A stretch of DNA of 49,636 bases. Origin: Isotricha intestinalis (taxonomy: Eukaryota > Ciliophora > Litostomatea > Vestibuliferida > Isotrichidae). The stretch lies in the NCBI GenBank assembly GCA_023807065.1, contig JAJJLU010003578.1, positions 1 through 49,636 on the forward strand, given 5' to 3'. Both the position numbers and the translations under genes were made by a program. Below, in pieces: positions 41,195 through 49,636 of this stretch. The notes beneath the pieces are model-generated. The model was not told the DNA's origin, searched no databases, and saw nothing but the letters and a program-made list of their open reading frames with translations. Each line of letters opens with the position of its first letter. The stretch's first letter is position 1.

Positions 41195-41528
41195 AATTCT
41201 ATTATTTATTCTATAAATAAAATATTGTTTATATTATTTATAATAAATTTATTTAATATCATTATTTAACTAATTTAAATAATTTTGAATTTTGTTAAAT
41301 TATTAACTTTTACAAATTATATTTATTTTTTCTAAATATATTATCCAATTATATATTAAAAATTTATTTTTATAGAATTAATCTTTCAAATTTATTCAAT
41401 TTATATCATTTATCATTAAATTGTTTAATAAACATATAATTTTCATTATTATTTATATATTACTATAATATTTTATCTATAATTATTCTTAATCACAATT
41501 TCAACTAAATCATAATTTCATAGAAAAA
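41195..41528. other. convergent intergenic gap, nothing recognised
   Basis: 334 nt between the 3' ends of the PP2C gene and the first Pumilio gene. Extremely AT-rich with no open frame. It would hold both polyadenylation regions. Confidence 0.5.
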
Positions 41529-43283
41529 TCACCCGAAATTTATATTATTACTTTGGAATTTATCAACTTGGGTAATATATGGAACAATTAAACTTTTCCA
41601 CTTCAATATTAATTTTTTATTATTTAATTTATCAACATTATTATATAATTCAATAACTAAAATATTTTTTGAAGGTCCAAAAGCTAATTTAAGTGCTTTT
41701 TGAATTACAAAATTTCCATAATTATCTTTCATTACTTCTAAACTTCTTTTAGAAATAACTAAATCATTTATAAACTTTAATAAAACTTCATTATCTTTTT
41801 CAATAAATCTTTCAATAACATTAGAAGCGAATTTCTCCAAAGATAAATCAATTAAATTATTTATATATAAATTCATTATTTCTTTTACTTCATTAGAATC
41901 CCAATTTTCAATAATAGATTGAATAATAAAATTACCATAAGTATGTTTAATAATTTCCATAGAATTTTCTTTAACAATACTTTTTATATTTTCATGTAAT
42001 TTCTTTTTATGAATAAAAGAAACAATTTTTTTAATAATACAAATACCATTTGAATCATATGCTAAAAGTAAAAAATTATCAGAAATATATTTATAAATTA
42101 TAACAATATTTTCTTCTTCAAAACAAGATAAAATTTTTTCAATAACATGAGCACCATAAGGATCAATACATAATTCTTTAATTTTAAATTTAATTTCATT
42201 AATAATAATATTTTTTTCTGCTTTAGAACCTAAATATTCAATTATTCCTTGAATTGGATATGTACCAATATTATTTGTGCAAAGAGAATATAAGGAACTT
42301 TTTATATTTGTTAAAAATTCAATTCTATCTTTTTGATTTAAAAAAGTAAAAAATTTTTTACAAAAATAATTGGCATATGGATTTATTAATAATTCACTTA
42401 ATTGAGGTAAAATTTCTAATAAAATTTGATGGAGAATTTCACATTGAGTATTTTTTAAATAATTTTGAAATATTCTACTTCCTTTATGTGTTTTTATTAT
42501 TGATATTATATTACCTTGAAGTTTACTAAAAATATAATAATCTATTTTTTCATATTTTAATAATAATTTTTTCATTTCATAAATTAACATTTCTAATTTT
42601 AAATTTATTGTATTTGGTATTAAAGCAGAACCAAATTTATTTTCTTTTATTTTATTTTTTTCCAAAGAATTTTTTTTAATATCATATGTTTTTTTTCTTT
42701 CAATATCTCTATTATAATTTATATAATTTTCCATTAAACCAGAATTTGAATTTGTATTAATATTTATATAATTATTACTATAATAATTTATAATATTATT
42801 CATATATGATGGATTATTTACAATTTGAGTTTGAAAATTATGTCTTTTATAATTACTATTTTCATTATTATTAATCATTAAATTATTCGGTATTAAAGGA
42901 ATATCATTAATATTTAAATTTACAGTTTGATTTTTTTTATTTAATCTATTTATTATGTTATTTTGATTATTATTTATATTCAAATTATTGTTATAATGAT
43001 ATGTTTTTGAATTTCTAATACTATAATCTTTCTTTTGAATTTTAAAAAGATTATCATTATCATTTATTATGGCATTATGAAAAGTTTTAGAATTTCTAAT
43101 ATTATTAAAATCAGTATAATCTTGTTTTTTAATTTGATAAACATTTTCTTTTTCTAACTCATCACTGAAACTTAATTTTTCATAAATTTCATCTTCTTCT
43201 TCGTCTCCGATAACATTATTTAACATTGATGTTATTTGTTTTTCTAGAGAATCATTTGAATCTTGTTCATTCATTTTTTTCAT
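41529..43283 (-). CDS. Pumilio (PUF) RNA-binding protein A
   Basis: 584 residues from ATG at 43283 (a second Met, MNEQ, lies at 43274). Stop TGA. Residues 1-230 are Asn-rich and disordered, with a basic/serine NSKTFHN-type motif repeated twice (IRNSKTFHN and IRNSKTYHY). Residues about 240-575 are a Pumilio homology domain of about eight helical repeats: YANYFCKKFFTFL, GTYPIQGIIEYL, YGAHVIEKILSCF, NGICIIKKIVSFI, YGNFIIQSIIENW, FASNVIERFIEKD and YGNFVIQKALKLA. PUF proteins bind UGUA-type elements in 3' UTRs and repress or localise mRNA. Base-reading residues such as NxxQ and SxxE are seen in several repeats; repeats with CxxK or CxxxK are unusual. It is head to head with a second PUF gene at 43626. 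Confidence 0.9.
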   Translation of the reverse strand: MKKMNEQDSNDSLEKQITSMLNNVIGDEEEDEIYEKLSFSDELEKENVYQIKKQDYTDFNNIRNSKTFHNAIINDNDNLFKIQKKDYSIRNSKTYHYNNNLNINNNQNNIINRLNKKNQTVNLNINDIPLIPNNLMINNNENSNYKRHNFQTQIVNNPSYMNNIINYYSNNYININTNSNSGLMENYINYNRDIERKKTYDIKKNSLEKNKIKENKFGSALIPNTINLKLEMLIYEMKKLLLKYEKIDYYIFSKLQGNIISIIKTHKGSRIFQNYLKNTQCEILHQILLEILPQLSELLINPYANYFCKKFFTFLNQKDRIEFLTNIKSSLYSLCTNNIGTYPIQGIIEYLGSKAEKNIIINEIKFKIKELCIDPYGAHVIEKILSCFEEENIVIIYKYISDNFLLLAYDSNGICIIKKIVSFIHKKKLHENIKSIVKENSMEIIKHTYGNFIIQSIIENWDSNEVKEIMNLYINNLIDLSLEKFASNVIERFIEKDNEVLLKFINDLVISKRSLEVMKDNYGNFVIQKALKLAFGPSKNILVIELYNNVDKLNNKKLILKWKSLIVPYITQVDKFQSNNINFG

Positions 43284-43625
43284 ATAAAAATACAACAATT
43301 AAGAAAATATGAAAATAAATATATATTTTTTTTAAAATAAATAAAAGGAGATTATCTAATTCAATCTAATAATTTTTATTTATTTTCATATTTAATTGAT
43401 AATTTTATTTTAATTATATTATTTAAAAATGCATTCAATAAAAGATAAAGATTTAAAATCTAATAATTTTAATATTAAAAAATAAAAACATTGAAAATAT
43501 TTTGAAAAAGAGAAAAAAAAAATAAAAAATAAAGTAAATATTTTATATCTAAAAAAAATAAATTTTCGAATTTTGACTTTTTTTATATTTATTATTAAAA
43601 ATAAAAATTTATATAAAAAACATAA
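43284..43625. promoter_or_regulatory. shared divergent promoter region between two PUF genes
   Basis: 342 nt between two ATGs on opposite strands. No ORF. Long A and T runs only. Both PUF genes must be driven from here. I see no recognisable control motif. Confidence 0.4.
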
Positions 43626-45831
43626 ATGATATTATCATATAATGTAATTCAAAAAGATCAAGATTCATCAACAGATTCAATAAAAGAAGAAGGAATAAAT
43701 GAGATAGAAAACATTATGAATACAAATAAAAAAAGTATAATTAAAAAAAATAAAAAAATATAGATAATTTATCTCAAAAAAATTCACAAAACAACACAAA
43801 AAATGAATGGTCAGAAGAAAAAGTGAGTTTAAATAATTCAAGTCAAATAAGTAAAATTGATTTACAAAGTCAAAGTATAAGTTCTTCATTAAAAGAAAGT
43901 TTATCAAGAGCAGAAGAATGTATTCAAAAAGATATTTTATTAGTTATTGATGGTGAAAATTCGGTAAGAAAATATATAATCTTTATTTAGAAAAGAAATT
44001 TAAATGAAAATAAAGATAAAAAATTAGAAAGTATTGAACAAGGATTAAATTTATCAAATGAAAACTCTTTCCAAAGTCACGGAAGCAAAAATTTTATTTT
44101 AAAAACAGATTTTTTAGAAAATACAAATAATAATATATCAAAAGAAGATAATTTTAATAATTCATCAAATCCTTTTAATTAGTAAATAAAATTTATTTAA
44201 AAATTTATAGTTATTTGAATAATAATAATAATGAAAAAAAAACTCAGAATCAAAATAATAATGATAATAATTTCCAAAATAAATATAATTACTTTAATCA
44301 AAATCCAATCGAAAATTATTATCCCCAAAATGAAAACCCAAATTTTTTAAATAATAATTTATCTCCTAATATATCAAATCAAGAAACAAAAGATTTAACA
44401 AATAGATTAAAATTAATGAATATAAATTCAAATCATAATATTCAACCTCAAAATTATTTTCAATATTCTCAAAATCAATATAATAATAATTCAATGAATA
44501 TAAATAATAATATTGAAAATAATCAAAATAATATATTTCATAATTATTCAGAAAATGAATTAATAGAAGATTGTGTAAATTTATGTAAAGAACAAACAGA
44601 ATGTAGATATCTTCAAAAGAAAATATCAGAAAATCCAAAATTAGCATATGAAGTAATTTACCCAAAAATAAAAGATAAAATAATTGAATTATCATGTGAT
44701 CAATTTGGTAATTATTTTATTCAAAAAGTCATTGAGAATTTAAAAATAGAACAAATAAGTGAATTACTTCAAAAAAAAATTTCTAATCAATTTCGTGCTT
44801 TATGTTTTAATCAACATGGAACAAGAGTAATTCAAAAAATGTTTGAAAGAATAATAAATAATGAACAATTATTAAATTATTATACATTATTATTAAATCC
44901 AAACTTAAAAGATTTTATTGTAGATGCTAATGCAACTCATATAATAATAAAATATGTTTCTTTAATTCCATCTCCGAAAAATGATTTTATAATTCAATTT
45001 TTAAGTGATAATATATTTGAATTAGCAACAAAAAAAAATTCTTGTTGTGCTTTACAAAAATGTATTGAATTTTCAAATCCGAAACAAAAAAAATTTTTAT
45101 TATTATCAGTAGCAAATAAATCTTTTGGTTTATTTACTGATCAATTTGGGAATTATGTAGTTCAATATGTTGTTAATGCATGTGATTATGAAATAAATAA
45201 AATAATAGCTTCTAATTTATTATATGATATTCCTAAATTTGCATCACAGAAATTTTCTTCTAATGTTATTGAAAAATGTTTAGATTGTTCAGATGAAGAA
45301 ACTAAAGATTTAATAGTCGAAAATTTCTGTGAACAAAAATTAGTTCAAACACTTTTATTTGATATGTATGGAAATTATGTTCTACAAAAAACAATGAGTA
45401 TTGCTAAAGAACCTTATAGAACTAAATTTTTTTCCATGGTTGGTCCTATTATGGAAAATTTAAAAGTTTTAACTTTCGGTCAAAAGTTATATAATAAATT
45501 ATTATCTTCTTTCCCAGAATTAAATATTTATGTTAAAGGACAAAATAAAGGAAATAATATGAAAAAAAAAAATAAAAAAGATATGAATAATTTTAATAAT
45601 AATAATTTAGGAATTAATATAAATAATATGATGTTTAATAATGGAAATGGACAATTTTTTAATCCTTATCAATATCAAAGGAATATACCAATGGTAAATA
45701 ATATGATGAATATTAATAATTTTAATGTAAATAATGGAAATTTAAATAATCAAATAGGATATATGGGGAATAATTATTTCAATAATTGTAATTATAATTT
45801 TATTGGAAACATGAATAATAATTATATGTAA
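43626..45831 (+). CDS. Pumilio (PUF) RNA-binding protein B, four exons
   Basis: 706 residues: exons 43626-43734, 43764-43963, 43991-44181 and 44211-45831. The introns are 29, 27 and 29 nt, all GT...TAG, and the frames join exactly. Without splicing the region looks like several broken frames, and the long frame begins at a TTG, so the spliced model is required. Residues 1-280 are Ser/Asn/Gln-rich. Residues about 284-607 form the Pumilio domain: FGNYFIQKVIENL, HGTRVIQKMFERI, NATHIIIKYVSLI, NSCCALQKCIEFS, FGNYVVQYVVNAC, FSSNVIEKCLDCS and YGNYVLQKTMSIA. Base-reading triplets are of the classical kind (NYxxQ, SNxxE, TRxxQ), so it should bind a UGUA-like site. The C-terminus is an Asn/Gly/Met-rich prion-like tail. 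Divergent from PUF A. Confidence 0.92.
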
Positions 45832-46125
45832 AATATTTTATGAGAGATATATGATTTTAATAAGAATAGGATTTTTTATAAACTAGTTTCAATTAAAAGA
45901 ATATAGTCTTGTTAAATAATATATATTCTTTTAAATTATTAAAAATAAAAAACAAAAATATTTGTAAAAGAACGTAATTTAATTTTATAAAAAACACTGT
46001 AATGATATTTTTTTTTCCTTTTTATAATATATTTTTTTTTCATAAATGGAAGATGAGAATATATAAATATTGTTAATTAATAAATAAAGTTAACTTTTTG
46101 TTTTTATTTTTTTATAAAAATTTGA

Positions 46126-46755
46126 ATGGAAGAAGAAATATCAAATAAAAATATTAAATTAAATGATTCCTTTAAAGAAATAAGAGAAAAGATAGATTTA
46201 ATTAGAGAAAAGATATTTAAAGATAGATTAAATCAACAAAAAGATTTAATTGATATGGAAAAATTAAATGAATTACTCCAAAAAAATTTGAATTATTCAA
46301 AAAGTATTTTAAAAAAAATATATAAACCAAATGATAATATTAGTATTTATAAACCAAACTATTACATTCCAAAATTAAGATATAATAAATTAAAAAATAA
46401 AAATTCTTCTTATATAAGTGTTATAGATGGTTCTGAAATAAAATTCGATGATAATAATAATTTAATGATAAGATCATCATCTATAATTAACAATAGTAAT
46501 AAATTAAAAAATAATAAAAAATTATTATTTAGTAAAAGCCAAATTGATATTAATAATAATATTCCTTCATATGAACAAAAATATTTAAATTATTGTTCTT
46601 CTTATACTAAAATTAAAAGAAAACCTTCTCCTTTTAATAAAGATTTTTATCGAAAAAAAATATGTCAATTACACAATAAATTATTTGAAGATAAACAAAT
46701 TGATTGTAATAAAACTTCAAATCTAAATATTCGAAAAAGAAAATTAATACTATAA
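46126..46755 (+). CDS. hypothetical basic protein
   Basis: 209 residues with a proper ATG. Residues 5-70 are a coiled coil (DSFKEIREKIDLIREKI). The rest is Asn/Ser/Lys-rich with short motifs such as YKPNYYIPKLRYNKL, SPFNKDFYRKKICQL and the C-terminal RKRKLIL. No domain is recognised. It stands alone, 294 nt after PUF B and 646 nt before UTP23. Coding is supported by the length of the open frame in such AT-rich DNA, by the coiled coil and by normal codon use. Confidence 0.6.
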   Translation: MEEEISNKNIKLNDSFKEIREKIDLIREKIFKDRLNQQKDLIDMEKLNELLQKNLNYSKSILKKIYKPNDNISIYKPNYYIPKLRYNKLKNKNSSYISVIDGSEIKFDDNNNLMIRSSSIINNSNKLKNNKKLLFSKSQIDINNNIPSYEQKYLNYCSSYTKIKRKPSPFNKDFYRKKICQLHNKLFEDKQIDCNKTSNLNIRKRKLIL

Positions 46756-47401
46756 ATATATGTAATTATGATTATAATCTTTTTTAAGTAAAACTTTTTT
46801 AAATAATATACTATTTATTTAATTCATAATATTTTAAATATTTGAATAAAAAACTATTTATATAAACATTTATTTTATTTTAATTATATTAATGATAAAA
46901 AATATCATTATCCATATTTGGGGGAAGTATGTTTAATCATCTCATCAAGTCTTTGAATTCTTGTTCTTTAACTTTCTAAAACTTTTAATTAATAATATTT
47001 TATGGTTAATATTATTTAATTAATTTTATTCATTTCTTTATCAATACTAAAAGAACTTTTTTATCTTTTATTATAACATTAATTATTTATATTATTTCCA
47101 TTTAGTTTAATAGTATTATTCATTTGAATATTATATTATTTATATTAATTTGTTAATTTTTTTATTTTCTACTTTTAATTAATCTGATTTTTTTATTTAC
47201 ATTAATTAAATAATGAAATAATTCTTCATATCATGAAAATATAATAATTTGATTTACTTTATTAATCTTTATTTCTGATTGAGTAATTAAATCTTTTTTC
47301 AAATAAAAATAAATCATTTTCTATTCTCTTATTTTTAAATTTTTAATTGAATATTTAAAAAAATATAAATATAAATTTAAATAACTAAATTATCCAAAAA
47401 A
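46756..47401. other. 646-nt gap containing a minus-strand gene relic
   Basis: See the relic entry at 46908-47345. The rest is AT-rich spacer and the UTP23 promoter. Confidence 0.5.
46908..47345 (-). pseudogene. heavily decayed coiled-coil gene fragment
   Basis: The minus strand gives, near its 3' end, KVLES, stop TAA (46968-46970), RTRIQRLDEMIKHTSPKYG, stop TAA at 46908-46910. This piece is richer in G and C than the surroundings and clearly protein-like. Further upstream in another frame stand KDLITQSEIKINKVNQIIIF, stop TGA, YEELFHYLINVNKKIRLIKS. Between them one frame has many TAA stops, several where Gln would fit. Too decayed to name. Stop density over the whole relic is near what chance predicts, so only the two quoted blocks support a former gene. 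Confidence 0.5.
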
Positions 47402-48253
47402 ATGGGTCGTCACAAAAATAAATGGACGAAAAAAACAATTAATTTCTACCGTTATGTTTTTAAATTTAACCCTCCATTTAAAATAATTATAGATGGAAAT
47501 TTTATATCAATATCATTAAAAAAGAAATTTGATATAAAAACATCATTAGAGAAATTTTTAAATGAAAAAGTAAGATTAATAATTCCAAGTTGTATATTTA
47601 AAGAGTTACAATTAATAGAAGATAAAATTCCAGGAATATTAAAGTTAATAAGTCAATATAAAATAGAAGAATGTAATCACAATCAAATAGATCCAATAAC
47701 ATGTATAAGAAACTATATAGGAAAAAAAAACCATGATAAATATTTTGTTGCAACTCAAGATGATTTTTTAAGAAAACAATTAAGAAAAATTCCTGGAGTT
47801 CCTTTAATTTTTTTTGATCAAAATATGCTTTTAATTGATAAATTAAGTCCTTGTAGTTTAGAAGCAAGTGAAAAAAGAGAAAATTTAAAAGAAGCTCCCC
47901 AAAAAAAAGAACAAAAAATTTTAAATGAAAAAAAAAATGAAGTTAAAGATTTTCTTATTCAAGAATTTAAAAATAGTGCTTATTATAAAAGAAAAAGTGA
48001 AGAATATAAATTAAATAAATTAATGGGGAAAATTAGGAAAAAAGCAAATGGACCTAATCCCCTTTCTGTTAAAAAAAAAAAAAGTTATTATCAACAATTA
48101 GAAAAAGATCTTAAATATAAGGAAGAGCATAAAAATGATAATTTAGAGATTTTAAATCAAAACGATGTTATTAATAATAATCAGTTTTTAAATAAAAAAA
48201 GAAAAATTAGAGGAAAAAAGAAAAAAAAAATTAATATAAGTGAAAGTGTATAA
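47402..48253 (+). CDS. UTP23: UTP23, rRNA-processing PIN-like protein
   Basis: 283 residues, one exon. UTP23 is a component of the small-subunit processome that helps release snR30/U17 snoRNA during 18S rRNA maturation. Matches to the family along its length: MGRHKNKWTKKTINFYRYVF, FNPPFKIIIDGNFI, then VRLIIPSCIFKELQLI, YKIEECNHNQ with Cys/His of the zinc site, KYFVATQDDFLRKQLRKIPG, PLIFFDQNMLLIDKLSP and the signature KANGPNPLSVKKKK. The PIN fold keeps the first Asp (IIDGN) and TQD. Its relative FCF1 is less likely because the GPNPLS tail motif belongs to UTP23. The basic C-terminus (RKIRGKKKKK) should be a nucleolar signal. Confidence 0.92.
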   Translation: MGRHKNKWTKKTINFYRYVFKFNPPFKIIIDGNFISISLKKKFDIKTSLEKFLNEKVRLIIPSCIFKELQLIEDKIPGILKLISQYKIEECNHNQIDPITCIRNYIGKKNHDKYFVATQDDFLRKQLRKIPGVPLIFFDQNMLLIDKLSPCSLEASEKRENLKEAPQKKEQKILNEKKNEVKDFLIQEFKNSAYYKRKSEEYKLNKLMGKIRKKANGPNPLSVKKKKSYYQQLEKDLKYKEEHKNDNLEILNQNDVINNNQFLNKKRKIRGKKKKKINISESV

Positions 48254-49636
48254 ATTATCATTTTTATATTTATTTTATCATTTTAATAATTCATTTAATT
48301 AAAAAGCATTTATGTTAAAATTTTTTCTATTAAAATAATTTAAATTTTTTTTTTCATTTTTTTTGTCACATTTGTTTTCCATATTTTTATCGGTTTTTTT
48401 TCATTTATTTTGGTATTTTTTTTATTTCATTTCATATTTTTTTGAAATAAAATTTTTTGTTTTTTGAATTTTCTTTTTTTTTTGTTTTTATAGATTTTGT
48501 TAAATAGCTTTTTTTCTAATGAAATATAAAAAGATTATTATTTATTTATTTTTTTTTTAATTATTAAATAATAAACCTTTTTAAAAAAGTAAATGATATT
48601 TATTTTAATATTACATAAATTATTTTGATAATAATATTTTTTAAATAATTCAATTGAATTCCAAAGTCCTTTTCTTATTAAAATATTTTTACTTTATCTT
48701 TTGTTTCTTTTAATTATATATTATTTTTCAATTATCTTTACATCCTTCAAATTTAAATTTCTTTTTTTTAAAATAATAAATAATTCACACGAAAAATTTG
48801 CTTTCAATTTAAAAAAGTTTTTTTTCTTATATACATTTGATAATTGATTAAAAAGTATTCTTTGAAAAATTACTATTTTTTTATTATTTTTATTTTACAT
48901 TTCATTAAAATGTTATATCTTTTACTTTGATTGAATAATTAGGGTTTTTTCTTTTTGAATAAAATGGAAAACATTTCAATTATTTTATTCATTTATCTCA
49001 ATTTTTCCTATATTAATCATTTTTCAGAGTTAAACAAAAATTATTTTGTTATATTTTCTATAAATTCTTTTATAACATATAATTAAATAGTAAAAATTTC
49101 AAAAAATTAAAAATAATTAATTTTATCAAAATATTTTCTTTAACTATAATTAATAAATTTAATTATCTAATAATTTATTATTAAATCTCATCTATTATTT
49201 AAATAATAGATTATTCTAATATATATTTAATTTTATAATATAGATTATATTTTTGCTTGTCTATAAATATTTAAAATGTCATTATGAGAAAAGACTAATG
49301 AAATTAGTTTGATTTGTTATATTTAAGATAAATCATAAAAATTATTTTCAAGAATTGTTAGAAATAAATAATTTAAATGAAAGGATTTTAAATATATGAT
49401 TGAATACAAGGAAAAAAATTTAAATAATTATTTAAGTAGAGTTAAATACAAAAAAAATCTGGGTTTTTTGGATTTTTCTTGTTTTTTTTGGTTTTTTTGG
49501 GATTACTTAATTATTTTATTAGTTGTTTCTTTGAAAATAATTTAATTAATAAATTATAAAAAATAAACAACATTAATTTTGTGTTAACTAAAATATCATA
49601 TAACTATTTTTTATTTTATTAAAATAAAATATTATT
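48254..49636. other. 1.38-kb right-end stretch without a gene
   Basis: No frame of coding quality, no tRNA and no clear repeat. A T-rich tract with G pairs and triplets (GGGTTTTTTGG, GGTTTTTTTGGG) lies at about 49460-49501. It does not form a regular telomere array. Terminal noncoding DNA or the 5' flank of a gene beyond the window. Confidence 0.5.

Noticed and set aside
43626..44182. A separate small gene before PUF B ending at TAG 44180-44182
   Set aside because: That TAG overlaps a GTAAAT donor; removing the 29-nt intron 44182-44210 links it in frame to the Pumilio gene, whose long frame otherwise lacks an ATG.
49460..49503. Telomere-like G/T tract near the right end
   Set aside because: The G runs are irregularly spaced and there is no repeating unit.
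1..49636. tRNA, rRNA, CRISPR, insertion sequence or operon signals
   Set aside because: By eye I found no cloverleaf with a T-loop motif, no regular spaced direct repeats, no transposase and no ribosome-binding-site pattern; gene structure is eukaryotic.

Overview
The window is very AT-rich eukaryotic DNA (about four-fifths A+T by eye), dense with protein genes on both strands and no operon logic. I count 22 gene models that look intact, one further gene with a single-base break, and several decayed gene remnants. Eleven introns can be placed by frame continuity. All are GT...TAG and only 26-50 nt long. TAA, TAG and TGA all end genes here, so the standard code is in use. Tiny introns, extreme AT content, the standard code, a cellulase-type GH5 enzyme, a leishmanolysin-family surface protein and a giant Sfi1-type centrin-binding protein together point to a ciliate. 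My best guess is an anaerobic litostome such as an entodiniomorphid. This is inference from gene content and structure; no rRNA gene is present to confirm it. The first bases, CCCCAAT, would fit a trimmed telomere end of a macronuclear chromosome, but that is only suggestive.  Layout. 0.3-4.6 kb: coiled-coil gene with four exons, a divergent unknown gene, a relic-bearing gap, and a PB1-coiled-coil protein with an NBR1-like C-terminus. 4.7-10.5 kb: F-box protein, ATG4 protease, C2/membrane protein, AP-2 sigma subunit (three exons). 10.8-18.4 kb: PB1-ZZ gene with a one-base break in the zinc finger, a protein with an SBF2-like C-terminus, an unknown basic protein, and a Vps39/Vps3-family HOPS/CORVET subunit. 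18.4-21.6 kb: C2-domain protein and a badly decayed gene. 21.6-30.7 kb: the 3038-residue Sfi1/IQ repeat protein. 30.8-37.0 kb: CAAX protease RCE1, membrane-anchored GH5 cellulase, broken Ubc4-type E2, leishmanolysin-like protein lacking its catalytic Glu. 37.2-41.2 kb: PI4-kinase beta (three exons) and PP2C phosphatase. 41.5-45.8 kb: two head-to-head Pumilio genes. 46.1-48.3 kb: unknown gene, another relic and UTP23. 48.3-49.6 kb: no gene seen.  How genes relate. Several belong to membrane traffic and autophagy (ATG4, two PB1 proteins resembling parts of NBR1/p62, a Vps39-family tether, AP-2 sigma, PI4K beta, RCE1). This may be chance in a gene-dense genome. The cytoskeletal component is the Sfi1 giant. 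The GH5 and leishmanolysin-like proteins are the secreted or surface arm expected of a microbe feeding on plant material or living in a gut.  Main surprises: very short introns with an invariant TAG end; decayed genes whose stops fall mostly as TAA where glutamine is expected; a leishmanolysin with HQxxH instead of HExxH; a GH5 enzyme with an N-terminal membrane anchor and a duplicated C-terminal module; and a giant protein that interleaves Sfi1-type and IQ-type repeats.
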